Origin: a bacterium
GTDB lineage: Bacteria > Zhuqueibacterota > QNDG01 > JAFGCO01
DNA length: 64,000 nucleotides
NCBI GenBank assembly: GCA_016932575.1
Contig: JAFGCO010000065.1
Location: forward strand, 62,001-126,000
Direction: 5' to 3'
Shown here: in pieces, positions 47,268-56,100 of the stretch
How the letters are laid out: every line of letters starts with the position of its first letter
Numbering within the stretch: the first letter of the stretch is position 1
Notes under the pieces: generated by a model
The model's database searches: none
Told to the model about the DNA's origin: nothing
Seen by the model: only the letters and a program-made list of their open reading frames with translations
Translations under genes and position numbers: made by a program

Positions 47268-47597
47268 CTAAACTAGCGCGTCTATTTTCGCCGCCATAAT
47301 AAAATCATTCGGATGCAGGCTGCCGATTTTATGCGTTGAGAGCCGGATCTCCACCTGATTATAGGAAATACACATATCCGGATGATGATTCTGATCGATG
47401 GCAATATCCGCAACCTGATTCACGAACAGCATGGCCTGCTCGAAGCCGTCGAATTCAAAATGACGCTGAATTCGATGCGGATCGTCCCGCACCAGCTCCC
47501 ACTCATGTATTTGATGTATCAACCGGTTTTCTTCATCTTTTGAAAGGGGTGCGCTGCCTTCGGGACTTGTACACTGTTTTTCTTTCAATAATGCCAT
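47268..47597 (-). CDS. pterin-4a-carbinolamine dehydratase
   Basis: A 109-residue protein of the PCD/DCoH family, which recycles hydroxylated pterin cofactor. The family signature is visible: FEFDGFEQAMLFVNQVADIA, then NHHPDMCISYNQVEIRLSTH with the catalytic His residues, and HPNDFIMAAKID. No aromatic amino acid hydroxylase is nearby. It forms an operon with the ferredoxin and the Rieske/FAD oxidoreductase (32 nt gap), so it may have another role, such as molybdopterin or redox metabolism. That is an inference from position. Confidence 0.92.
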   Translation of the reverse strand: MALLKEKQCTSPEGSAPLSKDEENRLIHQIHEWELVRDDPHRIQRHFEFDGFEQAMLFVNQVADIAIDQNHHPDMCISYNQVEIRLSTHKIGSLHPNDFIMAAKIDALV

Positions 47598-47629
47598 ACG
47601 CTATCTTTTCCTGTATTTTTTCCTGATAA

Positions 47630-49183
47630 TTACTGCAGATCCCCCGATTCCAATCGTGCGGCCGAAAGACCATCACTCCGTTTCAAATGTTTTTCCACTT
47701 CGAACAGTTCGGCGTCCATCCCGATCGATGCAGCAGCTGATAACCGTCCCCCGGAATAATACCCGATTAAAAACTCGCCCTTCCGGATGTCTCCCAGCAC
47801 GGCTGTGCGGTCAAACTGCGGGGCATTTCCGATATATTTTAAAGACTGTCCGTATTGCCGGGTCCAGAAGAACGGCACTTCATTGTAATTATCTTCGGCA
47901 CCCAACATGGACAAAGCAGCGTGTTTTCCCTGGCGCTGGGCTTCCACCCAATGCTCGAACCGATGCGGTTCCCCGGTAACCGGGTCCGGAATCCGCGCGA
48001 TGTCTCCTGCCGCAAAAATTTCAGGATGATGCGTTTGCAAACGTCCGTCCACCAGTACCTCCCCGTTTTCCAGCAGACCGGTTCCTTTCAGATAATCGAC
48101 TGCCGGATCGATGCCCAATCCTTCGATCACCAGCTCCACCGGAAGCAGAGTGCCGTCGGACAATTCCGCTTCACGGACATATCCCATTTTATCTCCATGA
48201 TATTCCTTGACTGTATGACCCAGGTGGAAACGCACACCCCGGCTTTCATGCTGACTGAGCAGATATTTTCCCACTGCTTCACCGAATACCGGAGCTAAAA
48301 ATACTTTCTCAGGAGCCACCAAATGAACCCGGACACCCGCATCACGCAGGGAGGCAGCGGCTTCCAGGCCGATAAAACCGGCTCCGACGATCAGCACCTG
48401 TTTCACCTTTTTCAATGCAGATCTTATTTTCCTTCCGTCATCCCAGCTGCGCAGAGTGACCACATTGTTCAGGTCTTCCCCCGGAATACCCGGTTTCCGG
48501 GGTATTCCTCCGGTGGCAAGAAGACATTGCGTATAAATAAAAGATTCCCCCTGACCGGCATAGGCTTTTCTTTTACTGATATCGATCTCGTGCACCATAC
48601 AGCCGGTCATGACTTCGATCTCGAGATCCTCATAGAATTCTTGGCTTCTCAGCAGCATGTTTTCATCGGTTTTTTGTCCGGATAAATAGGGTTTGGATAA
48701 CAAGGTCCGGTCGTAGGGCAGATCTTTTTCCCGGGTCAGCATTTGAATTTTTCCGGCAAATCCCTGTCGGCGAAACGTTTCTGCGGCGGACTGTGCGGCC
48801 GCCCCTGCTCCGACGATGAGTATCACCCGGGGTTCCGGACCTTCCGGTTTGGATATTGCAGGTTCTTTTTTGGCCCGAATGAAAACAGCCCCTTTGTCTA
48901 CACGCGTTTCATAAACAGGCAGCCCATCCAGCGCAGGCGGTGAGATCGGCTGTCCATGCTGCAGATCGAACCGGGCATTATGCCAGGGACAAACCAGTTC
49001 ATGATCCGTAATAAATCCTTCGTTCAAGGGAGCTCCATGATGAGGACATTCATTCCCGACCGCAACGACATCATTGTCCTGTCGCAACAGGAAAATTTCA
49101 TGGTCATCCACCTTGATGACAACAGGTTGGTTGTTCTGTAAGTCCGCCAACTCTGCCACTCGTCGCCACGCTGATTTGTTCAT
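47630..49183 (-). CDS. Rieske-domain FAD/NAD(P)-dependent oxidoreductase
   Basis: A 517-residue two-part protein. Residues about 5-105 form a Rieske [2Fe-2S] domain with CPHHGAPL and CPWHNARFD as cluster ligands. The rest is a class-I flavoprotein reductase with two nucleotide-binding loops (VIVGAGAAAQSAAETF-like region reading ILIVGAGAAAQSAAE, and VLIVGAGFIGLEAAASL) and the FAD-binding FAAGDIARIPD. The layout is that of AIFM3-like or nitrite/ferredoxin reductase-like enzymes. It probably passes electrons from NAD(P)H to the adjacent ferredoxin. The ATG at 49183 follows GGAG; a GTG at 49192 is less likely. Confidence 0.92.
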   Translation of the reverse strand: MNKSAWRRVAELADLQNNQPVVIKVDDHEIFLLRQDNDVVAVGNECPHHGAPLNEGFITDHELVCPWHNARFDLQHGQPISPPALDGLPVYETRVDKGAVFIRAKKEPAISKPEGPEPRVILIVGAGAAAQSAAETFRRQGFAGKIQMLTREKDLPYDRTLLSKPYLSGQKTDENMLLRSQEFYEDLEIEVMTGCMVHEIDISKRKAYAGQGESFIYTQCLLATGGIPRKPGIPGEDLNNVVTLRSWDDGRKIRSALKKVKQVLIVGAGFIGLEAAASLRDAGVRVHLVAPEKVFLAPVFGEAVGKYLLSQHESRGVRFHLGHTVKEYHGDKMGYVREAELSDGTLLPVELVIEGLGIDPAVDYLKGTGLLENGEVLVDGRLQTHHPEIFAAGDIARIPDPVTGEPHRFEHWVEAQRQGKHAALSMLGAEDNYNEVPFFWTRQYGQSLKYIGNAPQFDRTAVLGDIRKGEFLIGYYSGGRLSAAASIGMDAELFEVEKHLKRSDGLSAARLESGDLQ

Positions 49184-49240
49184 AGAATTCACTCCGTTAT
49201 TTTGGTTGTACTGGAGATAATCGCCCGTCGTTTGTCCCTG

Positions 49241-49483
49241 CTATTCCAGAATTTCATAACGAATAATTTCTACAGGGCAGCCTTCAGCCGCTTCTTCCAC
49301 ACAGGATTCCAGATCTTCCGGCAACAGGCCTTCCCCTTCATCATTTTCTGAGCGATATGCTTCTGTTATCCGCGACAATCCATCTTCCGGACTTTCCTCA
49401 AACACATCAGGACAGGATTCCCAGCAGACCTGACAACTCGTGCATTCCTCCCGATCAATGGTCACCTTGAGTTTCTCAGCCAT
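49241..49483 (-). CDS. ferredoxin with one [4Fe-4S] cluster
   Basis: An 80-residue, strongly acidic protein. Cluster ligands are in CTSCQVCWESCPDVF and the later Cys in EGCPVEIIRY. It carries electrons, probably to or from the Rieske/FAD enzyme that follows 57 nt downstream. Start 49483 is decided by AAGGAG; the open frame runs to 49510. A 17-bp palindrome lies 125 nt upstream. Confidence 0.92.
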   Translation of the reverse strand: MAEKLKVTIDREECTSCQVCWESCPDVFEESPEDGLSRITEAYRSENDEGEGLLPEDLESCVEEAAEGCPVEIIRYEILE

Positions 49484-49607
49484 CACAATCTCCTTATAAT
49501 TTATAATCAAATATTAACGCTTCATGAACTCTGGTTCCGAGACTTTTTATCGATTAAATATCTCACTCACAACCATTACATGGTAAGTTTTGCAATGAAG
49601 AATCTCA

Positions 49608-49624
49608 ATCAGGAACTTTCTGAT
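49608..49624 (-). promoter_or_regulatory. 17-bp palindromic element upstream of ferredoxin operon (copy J)
   Basis: The sequence is ATCAGGAACTTTCTGAT. It lies 125 nt before the ferredoxin start and 153 nt after the site-2 protease stop. It is followed by TGAG and, 27 nt on, by TGTAAT (49575-49580). This copy is more divergent in the centre but keeps both outer arms. Confidence 0.55.
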
Positions 49625-49777
49625 ATTTCCGGTAATATTCCCTGAGCTTCGAATACCGGCATATTTTTTTATATAAAAGCTCCCGTAAAATTGATATTCC
49701 GCATCCTCGCGGATCTCCCGGTCGCTCTTAGAGGTGACCGTTCATGGATCATCAGAATATCATTCTTATCAGGTTAT

Positions 49778-50908
49778 TCACGACAAATCAAAATCCATTT
49801 TTAATGAAAGCACGTTCATGATATCACGCAAAGCAATGATGCCTACCAGTTTCCCGTTCCTGGTGACCATTAAGCGGCTCAGACTGTTTTTCTTCATTTT
49901 ATGAAGTCCTTGCATCGCATCATCATCCGGGCCGATGGTATTGTTCTCATGACACATTTCCACGATAGACTGAATGTTCGCATTTTTTCTTTCGTTTTCA
50001 GGAATCTGTTTAATCTGTTTTAAATGAACACACCCCAGCAATTCTCCATTTTCGACCACTGGATACATTTTATGGTGGTATTTATATACAATTTGATGGA
50101 TTAAGTCATCCACAGTAGTATCGGGATTGACTGTAACCGGTTCATCATTCATAAAATCCCGGACTTTTTCGCCTTCCAGCGATTTTCGTAGAATTACCTG
50201 TTTATAAGACATTTGCGAAGCTGATCTGAGGAAAAATCCGATCATGATCCACCAGATACCCGAAACCAGATTTCCTCCCAGGGCATTCAGGAAACCCAGA
50301 AAAATGAGGAACCAGCCGAATCCGTTACCGATCCGGTAGGCGATGCGCGTGGCCTGTCGGATATCCTTTTTCCAGGCCCACAGAGCCGCCCGGAAAATAC
50401 GGCCTCCGTCCAGAGGAAAAGCGGGAAGCAGATTAAAACCTGCTAAAATCAGATTAATCATGCCCAGATACCGGATGACACCTGAAACCGCGGAGGAGGG
50501 TAACGATCGACCCAGGCCGTAATATATTCCAAAAAATAAGAGGCCTAATACAATACTGGACACGGGGCCCGCCACTGCCATCAGCAATTCTGTTTTGGGA
50601 TCCTGAGGCTGTTCATCCATCTCTGCAATGCCGCCGAAAATAAACAGCGTAATGCCTTTCATCGGCATACCGCGTTTTCTTGCAATATAGGAATGACAGA
50701 ATTCATGAAACACAATGGAAAAAAATAATCCCACGGCTCCGAAAGCTCCCATGATCCAGTAAGTGCTTAAAGACAGATTGTCGTATTGATTCGGAAAATA
50801 TCCCTTCGCAAGCGTCCAGGTGACCAGAAAACCCAGTATCAGCCAGCTCAGGTCAATCTTGACTCGAAATCCGAACAATCGGAAAAGTGTAATACCTCGT
50901 TCATTCAT
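49778..50908 (-). CDS. site-2 protease (M50) with C-terminal CBS pair
   Basis: A 376-residue intramembrane metalloprotease. It has six hydrophobic segments, the zinc motif HEFCHSYIA, and the second ligand in LLPAFPLDGGRIF with its Asp. A CBS pair follows at about 245-370 (FMNDEPVTVNPDTTVDDLI; GKLVGIALRDIM). The layout matches mycobacterial Rip3 (Rv2625c) and Rip-like enzymes that control membrane-bound regulators. It lies 20 nt after usp, and with the CBS gene upstream forms a three-gene operon. The target is unknown. Confidence 0.93.
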   Translation of the reverse strand: MNERGITLFRLFGFRVKIDLSWLILGFLVTWTLAKGYFPNQYDNLSLSTYWIMGAFGAVGLFFSIVFHEFCHSYIARKRGMPMKGITLFIFGGIAEMDEQPQDPKTELLMAVAGPVSSIVLGLLFFGIYYGLGRSLPSSAVSGVIRYLGMINLILAGFNLLPAFPLDGGRIFRAALWAWKKDIRQATRIAYRIGNGFGWFLIFLGFLNALGGNLVSGIWWIMIGFFLRSASQMSYKQVILRKSLEGEKVRDFMNDEPVTVNPDTTVDDLIHQIVYKYHHKMYPVVENGELLGCVHLKQIKQIPENERKNANIQSIVEMCHENNTIGPDDDAMQGLHKMKKNSLSRLMVTRNGKLVGIIALRDIMNVLSLKMDFDLS

Positions 50909-50928
50909 ATTTTTTTCCTTTTATTGTA

Positions 50929-51414
50929 TCATTTTGAATAGCCCTGTCTACGTTCTGAAATACGAATAATTAAAACGGGCGGTCCGGCATGCCGGATTAC
51001 CCCTTCCGCGACAGAACCCATCAAAAGCCATTTCAATCCGGTTTTTCCGTGTGTCGCGATGATAATGAGATCGACATTTTCTTCCTCGGCTGCTTCGGTG
51101 ATTTTATCTTCCGCTCTTCCGGTATCAATCCGTGTTTCCACATCGAACTCAGCATTCTTCAGATATTTTTCAACCGTCTGTTCCATTGATTTCTGAGCCG
51201 ATCGGTTCAATTCTTTTTGATACAAACTGACATTGAAATCCATACTGGGAGCATTGTATCCGATATTTCCACCCTGAAAAACAGGAGTGACCACATGAAT
51301 CAGAACCAGCGTCGCCTGAAAATGCAATGCCATGTCTTCGGCAGATTCCAGCGCTTTCAGGGAGTTTTCACTAAAATCCAACGGACATAAAATCTTTTTA
51401 AAAGGAAGCACCAT
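50929..51414 (-). CDS. universal stress protein, UspA family
   Basis: A 161-residue protein with one Usp domain. It has the start FKKILCPLDFSENSLKAL and the late ATP-binding pattern ATHGKTGLKWLLMGSVAEGVIRHAGPPV, given in part (G-x2-G-x9-G-S type: GLKWLLMGSVAEGVIRH). ATP-binding Usp proteins of this kind act in stress tolerance. It is the middle gene of a CBS-Usp-S2P operon. AAAGGAGGAGG directly precedes the start. Confidence 0.93.
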   Translation of the reverse strand: MVLPFKKILCPLDFSENSLKALESAEDMALHFQATLVLIHVVTPVFQGGNIGYNAPSMDFNVSLYQKELNRSAQKSMEQTVEKYLKNAEFDVETRIDTGRAEDKITEAAEEENVDLIIIATHGKTGLKWLLMGSVAEGVIRHAGPPVLIIRISERRQGYSK

Positions 51415-51447
51415 CCTCCTCCTTTATTTGGCTTCATAATCGGTGGA

Positions 51448-51816
51448 TTATGATTTCAGCCCGACATCTTTCCGCGCACAGATTCCCCGGATTTTATTAT
51501 TTCGATCCAGTACAATCAAATGCGACATTTTTTTTTCTTTCATCACTGTTTTTACCAGCTGTACGGATTGGTCGTCGTAAACGAACCGTATATTGGGATT
51601 CATCACATCACGTACTTTCAACTTTCTGAGCTTGTCCTTATGGATACCGTGACGCATCAATACATCTTTGGCAGACAGAATGCCGTATATATGATGATCA
51701 TTTTTGACCAGCATCACGCCTGTATTGTTGTGTTTCATACGCGATAATGCTTCAATCAAATGCATTTCTTCAGGGACAACCCGGACTTTCGAATTCATGA
51801 TTTCTTTGATTTTCAT
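51448..51816 (-). CDS. CBS-pair domain protein (Hrp1-like size)
   Basis: A 122-residue protein made up of two CBS motifs (MNSKVRVVPEEMHLIEALSR; VRDVMNPNIRFVYDDQSVQL). It is of the size of mycobacterial Hrp1 (Rv2626c), which is encoded next to Rip3 and induced by hypoxia, but sequence identity cannot be judged here. It is the first gene of the CBS-Usp-S2P operon, 33 nt from usp, with CAGGAG as ribosome site. A 17-bp palindrome lies 69 nt upstream. Confidence 0.88.
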   Translation of the reverse strand: MKIKEIMNSKVRVVPEEMHLIEALSRMKHNNTGVMLVKNDHHIYGILSAKDVLMRHGIHKDKLRKLKVRDVMNPNIRFVYDDQSVQLVKTVMKEKKMSHLIVLDRNNKIRGICARKDVGLKS

Positions 51817-51884
51817 TATAGTCTCCTGTCATCATTCATTTGGCTCTTCATGATTAAAAATAACCAGGCATGTTTATGGGATCA

Positions 51885-51901
51885 ATCAGGGAAGCCCCCA
51901 T
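51885..51901 (-). promoter_or_regulatory. 17-bp palindromic element upstream of CBS-Usp-S2P operon (copy G)
   Basis: The sequence is ATCAGGGAAGCCCCCAT. It lies 69 nt before the CBS start and 466 nt after the previous stop. On the minus strand TTTAAT (51853-51858) lies 26 nt further toward the gene. The gene-distal arm is degraded (CCCCAT), but the gene-facing arm CCTGATTGAT is intact. Confidence 0.55.
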
Positions 51902-52367
51902 TTTTATAACCGATCTTCCCTACCATCTCTGAGCGAGAACAAATCTATGAAATGATTATCCTTATCCAGCTGCATAATACATTACTATTCTTCTTAATAT
52001 GAATATAAACCGTATACTTATATGTAGTTACATTTTCAATAACTTCAGCGGTTTTGATCATTGATGTGGATTCATCATTAAAGAGGAATAACCTTCTTAA
52101 CAATCAGGTATTTTCTTAAAATGTGGATTTTTTTGAATGATTCTCAGTTCTATATAGGAAGTAGAATTAGTACTGTATGAATAAAAGCATGACGGAAATA
52201 AACGGCTCCATCTGGTTTATATCTGAAAAATCCGAATCCCAGCTTTCGCAGGAGTGCTATAAATAAAAAACATCATTAAAAGAATTTAATCCGATTATGT
52301 CTTTTGCAGGATTCAGCAGGTGAAAATTTCGGGCGGCAGCCGGGAATAAACATGGCAGTTGACTGAT
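51902..52367. other. 466-nt non-coding stretch
   Basis: The stretch lies between copy G of the palindrome and the stop of the NarL-type regulator. It is A+T-rich with no open frame, hairpin or repeat that I can support. It could hold a small RNA or remnants, but I see no specific sign. Confidence 0.4.
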
Positions 52368-52967
52368 TTACGACATCGAGATCCAATCACGCACAAATCG
52401 TGTTTGCAACTTTTCAACCTCATCCGTATCGATTTCCAAATCACCAGCCAGTTGCAAAATACTTTTTCCGGCACTCAATCCATAAATCACTTTTTGTTCT
52501 GTTTCAGACAATTCACTTTTTAATAAACATTTTTCTGTAAGTATTCTCTGGTAATCCTTGAATACAGTCATCTGAGCTTCTTGGCCCAATACAATATAAC
52601 CCTTCAGGACCAACTGAATGGCATTTCGGATATCTTGAAAAGCGTTGCTCTTGATCAGATATCCTGATGCCCCCGCACCCAGCATGCCCAGTATAAACTG
52701 CCTTTCACAATATATGGAAAGTCCGATGATATGCATGTCCGGAAATTGCTGCTTGATCAGTTGTGTGGTTGCCATGCCGTTCAATTCAGGCATATTGATA
52801 TCCATGAGAATCACATCCGGTGCCAAAATCTGTGCTTTCTGCCGTACGGATATGCCGTTCGGTGCTTCTCCGACGACCTCCATATCCGGATGGTTTGAAA
52901 AAAGGCTTCTCAACCCTTCCCGGAGAATCGCATGATCATCTGCCAATAAAATTTTTGTTTTCATCAT
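52368..52967 (-). CDS. NarL/FixJ-type response regulator
   Basis: A 199-residue regulator. The receiver (about 5-120) has LADDHAILREGL, the phosphoacceptor in VILMDINMPELNGMAT and the Lys in YLIKSN. The C-terminal 60 residues are a LuxR-type helix-turn-helix that keeps the pattern LSETEQKVIYGLSAGKS and an I-x-x-x-x-V recognition region but is more divergent than usual. It lies 165 nt downstream of a NarX-like PAS kinase, its probable partner. The most symmetrical copy of the 17-bp palindrome lies 139 nt upstream, which suggests autoregulation. There are two adjacent ATGs (52967, 52964). Confidence 0.88.
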   Translation of the reverse strand: MMKTKILLADDHAILREGLRSLFSNHPDMEVVGEAPNGISVRQKAQILAPDVILMDINMPELNGMATTQLIKQQFPDMHIIGLSIYCERQFILGMLGAGASGYLIKSNAFQDIRNAIQLVLKGYIVLGQEAQMTVFKDYQRILTEKCLLKSELSETEQKVIYGLSAGKSILQLAGDLEIDTDEVEKLQTRFVRDWISMS

Positions 52968-53105
52968 ACATCAAAACTGTCTGCTGTTAATTGATAAATG
53001 AATAAGAGTCATCAACCATCCCGCAATTATTCAGTAAATAAATAGCACCCTTTTCCCGTTTACTCATAACAATTATAAGTAAGGGAATGTATCGGTATAA
53101 AATCA

Positions 53106-53122
53106 ATCAGGGAAACCCTGAT
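53106..53122 (-). promoter_or_regulatory. 17-bp palindromic element upstream of NarL-type regulator (copy B)
   Basis: The sequence is ATCAGGGAAACCCTGAT, a perfect 7-bp palindrome with an AAA centre and the best copy in the window. It lies 139 nt before the regulator start and 10 nt after the kinase stop, so a terminator function cannot be excluded here. TATAAT (53072-53077) lies 28 nt further toward the gene, the same spacing as in copy A. Confidence 0.65.
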
Positions 53123-53132
53123 TTTACTTCAT

Positions 53133-56100
53133 TTATTCACCCAGATCAAGCGGTGCCTTCAGCCGGATGTATGTGCCCTTGTTTTTTTCTGAAATCAACT
53201 TGAACTGCCCCTTCATGAATTCGATCCTTTCCTGGATATTGAATAATCCGAATCCGGATGTCGTTTCCATATCTGCTTTCAACTGGTCCGGATTAAAACC
53301 GCATCCGTCATCCTTGACCTCGATCTGTATCTTTGCTCCTGCTTTCATCGCCCGGATATGGACATTTTCAGCGTCTGCATGCTTGACAACATTCATGAGA
53401 AGTTCATGGACCGCCTGAAATAGCATGTTGCGCATATCCTCACTGACGGGCTTTTCTGTATGATCATGGGTAAAATGACAGGTCAGTCCATATTCTTTTT
53501 CAAATTGTTCGCTGAGCCACTCCAGTGCCGGGATCAGCCCCAGCTCGTAAAGTACCGGAGGGCTGATCTGAAACGTCATGGATCTCAATTCCCGTATGGT
53601 TTCTTCCAGATGATTGTGAACCTCTTCCATGACAGGTTTCTGAGATTCGGAGGAATCGATGTTTATCGCCTGATCGAGTTTCATATTGGACAGCACGAGC
53701 ATCTGTATAATGCTGTCGTGCAGTCCGGCTGCAATCTCCCTTCGCTGGCGCTCTTCTGCCCGTATCAATTCTGCTGTCAGCGAACGCAGTTTATCCTGAA
53801 ATTCACTTCGCTGTCTGATCTGCTTCTTTAATTCCCGGTTCGTTTTCCGGAGTTCTTTTGTCCTTTCCTGAACCTGCCGTTCGAGCTGCTGCTTGGCCTC
53901 GCGCAATGCATGTTCATTGAGAACGCGTTCTGTAATATCATGCTCAATTGTGGCAACCGCATAAACCGTATTGTCTATATCCCGGAGCGGGGAAAAACTA
54001 ATGGCCACATATATACTTCGGTTGTCCTTTCGAATCCGATTGGTTTCGTAATGTCGAATATGCTCGCCTTTTTTTGTGCGCTCTATTAAACGGGCCTCTT
54101 CGTCGCGTTTATCTTCCGGTAAAATCCGGTCGATCATATGGCCGATCATTTCCTCGGTTGCATATCCATAAATCCGTTCGGCTCCGGTATTCCAGGCCGT
54201 AATGATGCTATTCATGTCACGTACCACAATGGCATCCTGAGATTCAGCCACGATTTCAGCAAGCAGCCGTTGATTTTCCACAGCCTGTTTCTGATCAGTG
54301 ATATCCTGAACCATGCCCAGCATGCGTACGGCCAGGCGATTTTGATCGCGGATGACATTGCCGGTCTGGCGTAGCCATCGAATGCTGCCATCCATACATA
54401 TCACCCGGTGTTCCACATCATAAAGACTGTCTTCTTCTATACAGGCATTAATGGCCTGAGTCACCCGTCTGCGGTCCTCCGGATGAATCAGCCGCAGAAA
54501 AGAACGGTAAGACCGGTCGATCCTGCTTTGTTTCATGCAGAAAAGCTGTTCCAGGGTATTCGAGTATTCCACCTTGCCGGATCGGATATCCCAGTCCCAG
54601 TTGCCGATACCGGCCAGCTGCTGAGCCAGACAATATCGTTGTTCGCTTTCCTGAAGTTTTTCCTGCCGCTGGCGCCTATCTGTAATATCATGCCAGGTGA
54701 CCACTGCACCATTCATTTCGAAGGGATCCTCAATCGGGGAGGCGGAGACTAGAACATAACGCATCTGATTCTCTGTATTTTTAAAGAGGCAAAGTTCATC
54801 CTTAATCATCTCTCCGGAAAGCGCGCGACGGTATATCACTTTATCTCTTGGACATTCTGCCGAGCTTTCCGGAGGGATCAGCAGGCTGTTCAGTGCTTTT
54901 TCCTCCTGAATGGAAACCGGTTCGCGTCCGAGGGCCGCATGGGCAGCCGGATTGGCTTTGATAATTTTTCCCCCGGGATTGAAGACCAATATGGGATCCG
55001 TCAGAGAGCCGATGACTGCTTCCAGCCTGGCAGTCTGGTTCTTCAGGTCCCGGCTCAGAGACTGGATATCATCGATAAACCGCTCTCGTTCTGCAATGGC
55101 CCGTTGATCTTCGGTAACATCGACCAGGGAATAAACCAGGCCGGTCACTTCGCCGATGCTGTCTTTCACCGGAACAAGCGACCAGTCCCAGTAGGTCATG
55201 CCCCGGTCCGGATCCCCCGGAAACTCGAAGGGCTTGGCCTCTGTCATAAACGGTTTTCCTGTTTTTCGTACTTGCTTAAAAATAGCCTGGTTTTCTTTAT
55301 CCGGGAAAATGTCGAAATGATTATTTCCGATTAACTCCTCTTCGCTGTAGCCGCATCCCCGGGCATAGGCACTGTTGACCATGACAAAATTAAATTCCCG
55401 GTCCAGATAAGCCAGATGGGTGTTGGTGTTGTCCATGACCACTTCGAGCAGATCCCGCTCTTTTTTAAGATCCCTCTCCGCCCGTCGCCTGGGTGTTACA
55501 TCCCGGGCCACACTCAGCACGGTCTCTACCCGACCGTCCTGATCAAATTCCGGAATCAAGCTGCAATAAAATATGCGTTTTTCTCCGGATTCAGGAAATT
55601 CAAATTCCACGGTATCCGGTTTTTCGCTTTTTATGACCTTGTCAATCCTTTTCTCCCACAGATCGCACAGGAAATCAGGTAAATCCAGATTGCGGCTTGT
55701 TTTTCCAATTAATTTCTCGGGAGGCATCCCGGTAAGACCGCTGATGGTCTGATTGATGTACACAAGGTGAAAATCCCGGTCAAACCGGGCAATAATATCC
55801 GGAGAATGATCGGCCAGTGTCTGGAGGCGTTTCTCACTTCCGAGTATCGCCTGTTCCGCCTTTTTCTGCCGGCGGATATCAATACCAATGCCGATCCGGG
55901 TATCATCGTTCAGTTTGATATTGGTCCACTCGGAGGGAACTGTATCTCCTGTTTTGGTGGTCACATTGAATTCCCGCCACCCGGGATGAAGCGAATCCAT
56001 AAAGTTGCTGACTTTTTTACGGTAGGCGGGATCCGGGTAGACCTTGCTCATGAAATCGCCCTGATTGGCATCCTTATTTGTCCAGCCAAGCACATCCCGG

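Noticed and set aside
52021-52367. Small RNA gene in the long gap before the regulator stop
   Set aside because: No hairpin with T-run and no promoter pair could be supported.
53106-53122. The 17-bp palindromes taken as intrinsic terminators
   Set aside because: Stem of only 6-7 bp, many copies lack a T-run, and distance from the previous stop varies from 10 to 466 nt while distance to the next start is more constant. Copy B alone could still double as a terminator.
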